Source: Corynebacterium sp. HS2168-gen11
GTDB lineage: Bacteria > Actinomycetota > Actinomycetes > Mycobacteriales > Mycobacteriaceae
Direction of reading: 5' to 3'
DNA: 64,000 bases
NCBI RefSeq assembly: GCF_024834075.1
Contig: NZ_JANUXR010000006.1
Span: 62,001-126,000 of the forward strand
Shown here in pieces: positions 55,647 through 64,000 of the stretch; position 1 is the stretch's first letter, and each line of letters opens with the position of its first letter. Both the position numbers and the translations under genes were made by a program. The notes under the pieces are model-generated. The model ran no database searches. It saw nothing but the letters and a program-made list of their open reading frames with translations, and had not been told where the DNA came from.

Positions 55647-56879
55647 ATGACGAATAAAGGCATTATCCCAGTAAAACTGTCGCTGACTAAAGGTGACTAC
55701 TACACCTTGTGGGCACCTTCCTGGCGAGAGCACGGCGCAGAATGGCAAGCATTCTTAGGTGCACAAGAAGAACTGTTCCTCTTTGAGTCACCTGCAGAAA
55801 TGCTGGTTTATTTAGAACAAGATAATTCTCACGATCTGCGCACCCATCCAAAATGGAATGCCTTTGCACATCTCCCCGCTCATCGCGTGGTTCCAACCGA
55901 GAAGCACCACTACGACCTCATTGGCGTACCAGCATTGCTGGCCGATCGCCCATCCTATGAAAACGTTGCAGCAGTGGCCCGCGATTTCAAGATCACACGC
56001 AGCTTTGGCGACGTCACGGGCGAAACCTCAATCCAGGTCTTTTTCTCGTCACACTCAATTCTTGCCAATACCTCCCGCGGTTCAGAGCACTTCGCGGGTC
56101 CAGCAGGTCTTGCGGAATGGACTGCAATTGGCCGGGTAATTGTTGCAAACTGGGATAAGATCATTGACACCGTCGATACGCTCGGCACGGTGAAAAAGGT
56201 TGCCAGCGAAGAGGAACTTAAGGACGCCAAGGAGCGCATTCGGGCTGCACAGGCCGCCGCTGAGGAGGCTCGCAAGGCAGAAGAAGCTGCGAAGCAGGCT
56301 GACAAGGCAGAGATTGATCCGTACGACACCACTATTTGGGCGCAGGCCGGTATCGATCCAGTCAAGATTTCCATCGACGGTCGCACCATTTACACCCTGC
56401 GCACCTATGTGGCACACAAGCCAGTATTCTTGGGTAAATACGGCGAAATTTTCACCTTCTCGTCCTCGAAATCGCTGGTTCGCTGGCTTGTCGAGCACGA
56501 TAATCACGATCTCGCCAAAGTCTCTACCTGGAAAGACATCCTGGTTGAGGCCAACGCCGGCAACCTCAGCGTTACGGTGCACCCAGACAACGTCTACTCC
56601 TTCAATGGCATCGCACGCGATATCCACGTAGGCCCAGAAAAGGTTGAAACCGCACAGCTTCTGCGCGCCTACGAGCTGCTTGCCGACGCCGCCGACTGGG
56701 CCGCTGACGACTCACTGAACTCCTTCTTCCTCACCAAGCCACGCATGCAGGACTATATTGCCTACCTCACCGGGGCAACCAACACCGCAGGTTATCGCCC
56801 AACGGCACCATATGACGAGCACGTTGCCGACTGGAAGGCCATGGAAGAAATGCTCATTAAGCGCTTCTCGAAGTTCTAA
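55647..56879 (+). CDS. Hypothetical protein with two similar halves
   Basis: A 410-residue soluble protein I cannot assign. Residues about 6-150 and 235-375 are related: both open with PVK(L/I)S(L/I), then 'YTL', an FLG segment, an aromatic 'FTF/FLF' strand, an 'HDL..H/S.W' motif and a later H-x-Y/V-Y. An Ala/Glu/Lys-rich helix at about 190-232, probably a coiled coil, links the halves. Homologues in corynebacteria are, from memory, annotated as hypothetical or 'primosomal' without evidence. TAGAAT at 55633-55638 is a fitting -10 box for leaderless transcription from the ATG at 55647; an ATG at 55641 is in frame. A terminator follows. Confidence 0.8.
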   Translation: MTNKGIIPVKLSLTKGDYYTLWAPSWREHGAEWQAFLGAQEELFLFESPAEMLVYLEQDNSHDLRTHPKWNAFAHLPAHRVVPTEKHHYDLIGVPALLADRPSYENVAAVARDFKITRSFGDVTGETSIQVFFSSHSILANTSRGSEHFAGPAGLAEWTAIGRVIVANWDKIIDTVDTLGTVKKVASEEELKDAKERIRAAQAAAEEARKAEEAAKQADKAEIDPYDTTIWAQAGIDPVKISIDGRTIYTLRTYVAHKPVFLGKYGEIFTFSSSKSLVRWLVEHDNHDLAKVSTWKDILVEANAGNLSVTVHPDNVYSFNGIARDIHVGPEKVETAQLLRAYELLADAADWAADDSLNSFFLTKPRMQDYIAYLTGATNTAGYRPTAPYDEHVADWKAMEEMLIKRFSKF

Positions 56880-56900
56880 ACCACAACTTCGATTCGCCAA

Positions 56901-56948
56901 CGGGACGATCACAAACACCACCATCGGTGTTTACGATCGTCCCGTTTT
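56901..56948 (+). terminator. Long terminator after the duplicated protein gene
   Basis: A 19-base stem with two mismatches (56901-56919 with 56926-56944) followed by TTTTG. It ends two bases before the convergent gene's stop. Confidence 0.88.
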
Positions 56949-56949
56949 G

Positions 56950-57828
56950 TCATGCTTCAGTCAAGCCGAGATCTTCAGGGCGAATGCCCATTTCAGCAAG
57001 CCACAACGGATCCACTCCTATTAAGGAACTTTTGGGATCAGGTTGGTCGGCCAAAGCATCGGATTCTGACTGAGATTGGGGATCTGTTTGCGGCTGCTCG
57101 GAGGCGTCGTCAAGCACAAAAGCCGGATTGACGACCTGCGTGAGCAACTCCATACGCACATCCGCGCTCACAAACGCCGCCTCCATCGCCCGGATAATCA
57201 AGCGGTGCAGCTGCGCCAAGCCCAACTCCTGCGCCTCGATAAAATCCGCGTCGAGCAGGTCCACCGATACCTCGAAACCGAGCGAGTCCAGCACTGCCAG
57301 CGGATAATCCGCCAATGACTCAATCTCGCCGGCTGCCAACGCCGCCGCCGGCTCTGCGATCAGCGGAAGACGACGATCGCGAATAAACGCCGCCTCCGGT
57401 GAGAGCACAATCTCACCAGTTTCCTTAATAGAGAATTGCTCGACGAGCTCTGTCACGCCCCTCATACGCGAGGCGCCATAATACAGCTGTTGCGCCACCG
57501 GGCCGTCGAATTCAAAGGGAATACACGAGCGTCGTAACGCATGCGCAATTTCCGGCACACTCGTGCGCGCGCCAACCACAACCCCGGTCTCGTCTTGCAG
57601 AATCCGCTCGACATCGCCAAGAGTTTCGCATTGCACAATCCATGCCTGCCCGCGCGCCGGGTCGAACTGCTCCCAGGTGGTCAGCTGCTCGCTATAAAAA
57701 ATATTCGGCGGTAAAGGCTGGGGCAGCTGCGAGCTTAACGACGCCAACGGCAGGTGCTCAACCTCGGCTGACGAAAGAGGTTCAGAATAATTTTCGAAAT
57801 CGGGAGTGTCTTGCATGCTTTTTAGCAT
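56950..57828 (-). CDS. Hypothetical acidic protein
   Basis: A protein of about 292 residues, acidic and mostly helical, with no transmembrane segment and no motif I recognise. A Gln/Ser/Asp-rich stretch lies near the C-terminus, followed by DPLWLAEMGIRPEDLGL. Several in-frame starts are possible (57855, 57828, 57816) and none has a good ribosome-binding site. 57828 is a compromise that just overlaps the 5' region of neither gene. It is divergent from the carboxypeptidase gene. Two CCTATTAAGG-type words lie inside it. Confidence 0.65.
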   Translation of the reverse strand: MLKSMQDTPDFENYSEPLSSAEVEHLPLASLSSQLPQPLPPNIFYSEQLTTWEQFDPARGQAWIVQCETLGDVERILQDETGVVVGARTSVPEIAHALRRSCIPFEFDGPVAQQLYYGASRMRGVTELVEQFSIKETGEIVLSPEAAFIRDRRLPLIAEPAAALAAGEIESLADYPLAVLDSLGFEVSVDLLDADFIEAQELGLAQLHRLIIRAMEAAFVSADVRMELLTQVVNPAFVLDDASEQPQTDPQSQSESDALADQPDPKSSLIGVDPLWLAEMGIRPEDLGLTEA

Positions 57829-57849
57829 AGTCACCGCCACGATAAAACC

Positions 57850-59076
57850 ATGCATATTTCACGACGCCTGCTCGCACTTAGCCTCAGCTGCCTCTTGCTC
57901 CCGGCGCCTTCTGTTCAAGCGTTTGTTCCAGCACCGCGCGCCACGGCCCCAGATACCAGCGGCTGCCCATATAAAGAAACTGTGGCACCACCGATCGGGA
58001 CCGAAGAAATGCTCCCACCTGGGGCAACTACCCCTGCCCCGCTGCCAGTCGGGCCGAATTCATTAGGCACCTGCGGGACGATCGCTGCTGCTGGCATGAA
58101 AGTTCCAGAAGCACAGACCGCCAGTGCGTGGATCGTGGTGGATATTGATAATGGTGATATTTTCGGCGCAAAGGATCCGCACGGGCGGTATCGACCAGCC
58201 AGCATTATTAAGGTAATCGTTGCACTGTTGGCAATCGAACACCTCGACTTAGACAAAGAAGTGGTGGTGAGCGCAGAAAGTGCTGCTCAGGAAGGCTCTG
58301 CCGTTGGTATTGTCCCAGGTGGGCGTTATACCATTGAGCAACTGCTGTATGGGCTGCTGTTGCAGTCTGGCAATGACGCCGCCCACGCCTTGGCACAAGC
58401 CCTCGGTGGTGATGACATCACCTTGAAGATGGCCAATGATCTCGCTCAAAGCCTCGGTACCACTGACACGCGTGTGACCAGCTATTCTGGCCTCGACGCA
58501 GCAGGGCTCTCCACCTCAGCCTACGACATGGCACTACTCTACAGCCACGCCTTTCAAAACCCGACCTTCGCGAAAATGCTGACCGTCGACCACGTCGATT
58601 TCCCAGGCCAAGGCAACCAACCAGGTTGGCAAGTCTGGAGTAACAACGGACTCCTCCTGAACGATCCCGCAGCGCTCGGCGGCAAAACCGGCTACACCGA
58701 CGAAGCAAAACACACCTTCGTTGGAGCCAAAACCATCAACGGACGGCGTCTGCTGGCCGTTGTCCTCGACACCACCGTCGACAAGGGACGAGCGTGGCAA
58801 CAAGCGCAGCGACTTCTCGATGCGGCGGGGGATGCGAAGGAGGCGATTGGGGTCTTAAAGCCCGAAATCCCTATTAAGGAAACTTCCACAACCACAACTA
58901 CTAGTGCAGACATAGCTATAAGCACTGCACCTGCGGATTCATCCTCCCCGTCCCTTAATAGGGGAAACACCAACCCAGCGCCATACGTGGCAGGAGGATT
59001 GGTGTTATTGGTACTTGTCGCAATGCTCACCTGGTGGCTGGGTGGCAGGCGTAAGAAATCTACTTCCGCAAAATAG
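57850..59076 (+). CDS. D-alanyl-D-alanine carboxypeptidase (S11 family)
   Basis: A 408-residue membrane-anchored penicillin-binding protein. A signal peptide (about 1-24) precedes a Pro-rich linker and the catalytic domain: SxxK as S-I-I-K in RYRPASIIK, the SGN motif in LLQSGNDAAHA, and KTG in LGGKTGYTDEA. A Thr/Ser-rich stalk and a C-terminal transmembrane helix (about 378-400) with a basic end anchor it. It trims the terminal D-Ala from peptidoglycan stem peptides. The gene overlaps the convergent yihY gene by 17 bases. Confidence 0.92.
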   Translation: MHISRRLLALSLSCLLLPAPSVQAFVPAPRATAPDTSGCPYKETVAPPIGTEEMLPPGATTPAPLPVGPNSLGTCGTIAAAGMKVPEAQTASAWIVVDIDNGDIFGAKDPHGRYRPASIIKVIVALLAIEHLDLDKEVVVSAESAAQEGSAVGIVPGGRYTIEQLLYGLLLQSGNDAAHALAQALGGDDITLKMANDLAQSLGTTDTRVTSYSGLDAAGLSTSAYDMALLYSHAFQNPTFAKMLTVDHVDFPGQGNQPGWQVWSNNGLLLNDPAALGGKTGYTDEAKHTFVGAKTINGRRLLAVVLDTTVDKGRAWQQAQRLLDAAGDAKEAIGVLKPEIPIKETSTTTTTSADIAISTAPADSSSPSLNRGNTNPAPYVAGGLVLLVLVAMLTWWLGGRRKKSTSAK

Positions 59077-60136
59077 TGCTGACTACAGCGGCGGTGGCTG
59101 CACCAAGGGCCACGCCTACACCGAGGTTGCGCGGAGCATGTTCCTGAATAGGGAGTTCTTCGCGCACTCGAATAATTGCCGGTGCCGGAGCATCGAGAAG
59201 CGCGATGGCCAGTGATTCTTTGGTGGTCGCTGCCCATGCGGAGCAGTACAACAAAATGCGCCAGATGAAGTAGAACAACACCATCACGCCGATAATTGGG
59301 CCGAAGGTGGCGCCTGCCGGATTGTTTAATGCGCTGGAGAAGAAGATTGAGCCAAGCTGCTTGAAGACTTCGAATGCCAGTGCCCCGATCAGTGAGCCTT
59401 TCAGTGCCGAGCGCCATGGGACTTCGCCACGCGGGAGCTGCTTGAGCAGCCAGAAGAATACCAAGAAGTTGGCCAGCAAGCCCACGCCGATTGCGACCGC
59501 GCTGACGACGTAGGTGATACCCGGCACGGTGTCGAGGCGCATGAGGGTCAGAAGTTTGATCGTCAGGCCGGAGTTGCCCAGGGCGGTGACACCAAGGGCC
59601 AGGATTAAAAGGGTCAGCAGGATGACCAAGCCGAGCAGGTCGACAAGTTTGGTTTTGAAGAAATTGGCTTCGGCAACTGGGTATTTCCACATTTTGGACA
59701 CGCCGTAGCGCAAATTATTCATCCAGTTCAGCCCCGACCACAAGGCCGTAATACCACCGACGCCGAACATAGCGGCACGCTGATCAATCGCAGTGGACAA
59801 GATGTCCTTCAGGATCTCCCCCATCTGGCCATCCACCGAGCTGGTGATGCGCTCATTCAGACTCAGCAGCATATCAGGGTTGTTTGCAAGCACCGTGGCC
59901 ACAACTGCTATGACGAGCAACAGGATTGGGAATAAGCTCAGCACCGAAAAATAGGTGATGCCGGCCGCATACTGATTGCCACCTTGCAGACCATAGCGCT
60001 CGTTCATCAGCATAATGTGATCGAACCACTGCCATTTCAACCGCAGCTTGTCGATCAAGCTAGGACTATCGGAGGTGACGCGCTCGATGCCGAACTCGTC
60101 GGTGTGATTCGGGTTTTGTTGGGTTGTTGTAGCCAC
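59060..60136 (-). CDS. yihY: YihY/BrkB-family membrane protein
   Basis: A 358-residue integral membrane protein with about six transmembrane helices. Family marks are GGNQYAAGITYFSVLSLFPILLL and the GATFGPIIGVMVLFYFIW region. Once misnamed RNase BN, the family has no settled function; a transport or lipid role is suspected. The start is a GTG at 60136. The Shine-Dalgarno-like AGGA eight bases before it is part of a CCTATTAAGG word read on the other strand. Confidence 0.88.
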   Translation of the reverse strand: MATTTQQNPNHTDEFGIERVTSDSPSLIDKLRLKWQWFDHIMLMNERYGLQGGNQYAAGITYFSVLSLFPILLLVIAVVATVLANNPDMLLSLNERITSSVDGQMGEILKDILSTAIDQRAAMFGVGGITALWSGLNWMNNLRYGVSKMWKYPVAEANFFKTKLVDLLGLVILLTLLILALGVTALGNSGLTIKLLTLMRLDTVPGITYVVSAVAIGVGLLANFLVFFWLLKQLPRGEVPWRSALKGSLIGALAFEVFKQLGSIFFSSALNNPAGATFGPIIGVMVLFYFIWRILLYCSAWAATTKESLAIALLDAPAPAIIRVREELPIQEHAPRNLGVGVALGAATAAVVSTILRK

Positions 60137-60192
60137 GTATCTTTTCCTATTAAGGGAATTGGGAGGAGGATATTAGTTTCAAGCCTATATCG

Positions 60193-60224
60193 AAAAACCC
60201 GCTGACGAAAGTAGTGTCAGCGGG
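60193..60224 (-). terminator. Terminator of the xth-trpS unit
   Basis: A perfect nine-base GC-rich stem, CCCGCTGAC (60198-60206) with GTCAGCGGG (60216-60224). On the minus strand it is followed by TTTTT. It lies 14 bases after the trpS stop. Confidence 0.88.
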
Positions 60225-60238
60225 AAAAAACTCTGTGG

Positions 60239-62178
<1,940 letters not shown>

Positions 62179-62183
62179 AATTA

Positions 62184-63431
62184 TTATCCCTTAATACCTT
62201 CAGCTTTACGACGCAGAGCAAAAGCTCCTGCCCACAATAAAATTGCCAATGCTCCCAAACCAGCGCCCACTAACGCAGGAGCGGCGTAACTGTATCCGGC
62301 AGCGATGACGGCGCCGCCGATGGAAGCACCTGCTGCATTCGCTATATTAAGGGCCGAATGGTTCAAAGAGCTGGCCAGAGTCTTGGCTTTACCGGCGACA
62401 TCCATGAGGCGCAACTGCAGTGAAGGGATCAGCATCGAGGCTGAGCCGCCAAGTACAGCGAAGTTTATGATTGCGGTGTATACGTTGCCGCTGAGGAAAT
62501 AGAATGACGTCAAACTGATCGAGATTGCTGCCAGTGAGACGAAGATGCCGTACTCAACGCTCCAGTCGGAAAGCCGTCCTCCCAGCCAGTTACCAATTAC
62601 CATGCCGACACCATAAATGCTTAATGCCAGCCAGACTAAGTTTGGGCTCAGGCCGGCGTGCTTGGTCAGTGTCCATGAGATGTAGGTATAGACAGCGAAC
62701 ATGCCGCCGAAGCCAACAGAGCCGATTGCAAGTGACAACCACACTTGAATGCGCTTTAATGAGCTTAGCTCTTCCAGAGGGCTCGTTGCAGGCATTTCGG
62801 TCATGTGAGGCATGACGAACCAGATCATAAGCAGCGCCGCTAAGCCTATTAAGGTGACAAAGACGTATGCTGCGTTCCAAATCGTGGCTTGGCCAAGCGC
62901 TTGCGCCAGCGGCACGCCGATCAGGCTCGACAATGGAAAGCCCATGCCAACAAACGCCAACGCGCGACCGCGAGCACCTTCGCGAGCTAAAGAGGCCACG
63001 ACAAGTGAAGTCACTGAGAAAAAGGCGCCATGCGGGAGGCCTGCGATGAAGCGGCCTATGATCATGAATTCAAAGGACATAGCGAGGGCGGTAAGACCGT
63101 TGCCAATCACAAACGCTATTAAGAGCGCTAATACTAATCGGCGGCGCGGAATACGACCGGTAAACACTGTAATTAAAGGCGCGCCAAGCATGACACCAAA
63201 TGCATAGACTGCAATGGCGATGCCTGCCTGAGCTTCGGAAATTTGATACGCCTCTGCAATATTGCGCAGCAGACCCATCACCACGAATTCAGCAACGCCC
63301 ACACCAAAAGTTCCTAATCCGATCGCAATGAACACAAGCATGCGCTCGCGTTCGGAGATATCAGTCTGGCGCGGTATTTTACGCTGGAATAATCCCTTAA
63401 TAAGGGAAGAAGATTCTAAATTAGTCGACAC
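62184..63431 (-). CDS. MFS transporter, 12 helices
   Basis: About 415 residues with 12 hydrophobic segments. Motif A appears as the GRIPRRRLVLAL loop between helices 2 and 3, and GRFIAGLPHGAFFSV marks helix 4, as in the AraJ/drug-H+ antiporter branch. Substrate unknown; drug or sugar export is typical of this branch. The start is uncertain: a GTG at 63431 is used, a TTG at 63452 extends it by seven residues. At least four CCTATTAAGG-type words fall within it. Confidence 0.87.
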   Translation of the reverse strand: MSTNLESSSLIKGLFQRKIPRQTDISERERMLVFIAIGLGTFGVGVAEFVVMGLLRNIAEAYQISEAQAGIAIAVYAFGVMLGAPLITVFTGRIPRRRLVLALLIAFVIGNGLTALAMSFEFMIIGRFIAGLPHGAFFSVTSLVVASLAREGARGRALAFVGMGFPLSSLIGVPLAQALGQATIWNAAYVFVTLIGLAALLMIWFVMPHMTEMPATSPLEELSSLKRIQVWLSLAIGSVGFGGMFAVYTYISWTLTKHAGLSPNLVWLALSIYGVGMVIGNWLGGRLSDWSVEYGIFVSLAAISISLTSFYFLSGNVYTAIINFAVLGGSASMLIPSLQLRLMDVAGKAKTLASSLNHSALNIANAAGASIGGAVIAAGYSYAAPALVGAGLGALAILLWAGAFALRRKAEGIKG

Positions 63432-63516
63432 CTGTGCAGATAATACCTGCAAGCTGGATCTTTTTCATCTTTCCCCAGGCATGCGCAGTTGCCAGCTGTA
63501 GAAGTGATACAGCTGG

Positions 63517-64000
63517 TTACTGGCGTGCGTGCATTCGTTGCGCTGCAGCTATCCCATTAAAGTGCTGCGCGGGATGCATATTTTGGCGTATTCGGCCGCG
63601 ATAATCCTCATACCATACGAGGGAAGTCTTCGGATCTTTAAGAATCCGCCCGTGTCTCTTAATAGCGGGATCGTCGTCATTTTCAAGATTATGCTTCCGA
63701 CACAGCGGACACAGGTTCTCTAATACAGTCATGCCGCCGCGCGTAAACGCCTGAATGTGGTGAATTTCGCAGCGCACCGCCGGCGTATCACAGTCGGCAT
63801 GCTGACATACGAGGTGGCTAATGATGGTCAGGAAACGATCCGATGCATCGGCCAGCCGCTTGATTCCGAAGATTTTTTGTGGCCTTGCGACGCCATCGAC
63901 ATCCGGCCCGCACGCAACGGCAAAGCCGAATTCTTGAACGCGCGCATCGATAAGGTCGCGCAGATCCATCACCGCGCCATCGGTATTGACCACTTTGCCA
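63517..64000 (-). CDS. HNH endonuclease-domain protein, C-terminal part (DUF222/REP13E12-like)
   Basis: The frame is open through the window edge, so the N-terminal part is missing. The visible 160 residues contain an HNH nuclease fold: paired cysteines (C-x4-C), CEIHHIQAFTRGG with the catalytic His, an Asn in ENLCPLC, and CRKHN with the last His. Such proteins, usually with an upstream DUF222 region, are abundant in actinobacteria, sometimes in many copies. A role in restriction or mobile-element decay is suspected. Confidence 0.82.
   Translation of the reverse strand, partial: GKVVNTDGAVMDLRDLIDARVQEFGFAVACGPDVDGVARPQKIFGIKRLADASDRFLTIISHLVCQHADCDTPAVRCEIHHIQAFTRGGMTVLENLCPLCRKHNLENDDDPAIKRHGRILKDPKTSLVWYEDYRGRIRQNMHPAQHFNGIAAAQRMHARQ

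Overview
The window is a chromosomal segment of a Corynebacterium (Actinobacteria, Mycobacteriales). The gene set and order point there. It carries whcE/WhiB1, the SigH/anti-sigma pair, MtrAB-LpqB, a long hibernation factor, a 24-residue bL37, WhiB2 with mannose-activation genes, WbbL next to an LcpA-type ligase, two dtsR-type carboxyltransferases with AccE and AccBC, and a TusEFG-like sugar importer. The order largely follows my memory of the C. glutamicum chromosome (whcE to upp, inverted). I saw no tRNA, rRNA, CRISPR array or intact insertion sequence.

Layout. 1-8.2 kb: a truncated beta-propeller-type protein, a membrane protein, whcE, bL37, rshA-sigH, ybaK, aroA-rsgA and a HAD/DUF6912 pair. 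8.2-9.1 kb: a gene desert with degenerate repeats. 9.1-18.5 kb (minus strand): secA, hpf, comF, lpqB, mtrB, mtrA, tmk. 18.5-29.7 kb: a DUF4259 gene, manA, a SIS-type gene, manB, DUF3499, a degenerate metallopeptidase, whiB2, manC, wbbL, lcpA and a TIGR03089 protein, mostly mannose activation and arabinogalactan linkage. 29.8-33.5 kb: an ABC sugar importer without its ATPase. 33.5-33.84 kb: a relic that reads as the end of a [NiFe]-hydrogenase large subunit plus a collapsed hypC. 33.9-37.2 kb: purE, purK, a PH-domain membrane protein, birA. 37.5-49.6 kb: two carboxyltransferase genes, accE, maf, an acyltransferase-SGNH protein, an ATP-grasp protein, a rhodanese and accBC. BirA would biotinylate AccBC, which works with the carboxyltransferases and AccE in fatty and mycolic acid synthesis. 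49.6-64 kb: lpdA, an M20 amidohydrolase, pmmB, a Xre regulator, upp, an internally duplicated protein, a DD-carboxypeptidase, YihY, trpS, xth, an MFS transporter and a truncated HNH protein.

Three DNA-level patterns are not explained by the genes. (1) The 10-mer CCTATTAAGG occurs nine times after 51 kb and, by eye, never before, in several reading frames and between genes. (2) Two related 12-mers, GCGTCGTCAAGC and GCGTCGAAAAGC, occur 13 times across coding and intergenic DNA, and pair into a hairpin at 7165-7203. (3) ATGGGGGTAAT-type sites recur upstream of whcE, whiB2, the importer gene and the rhodanese gene. All counts were made by eye and need a proper motif search.
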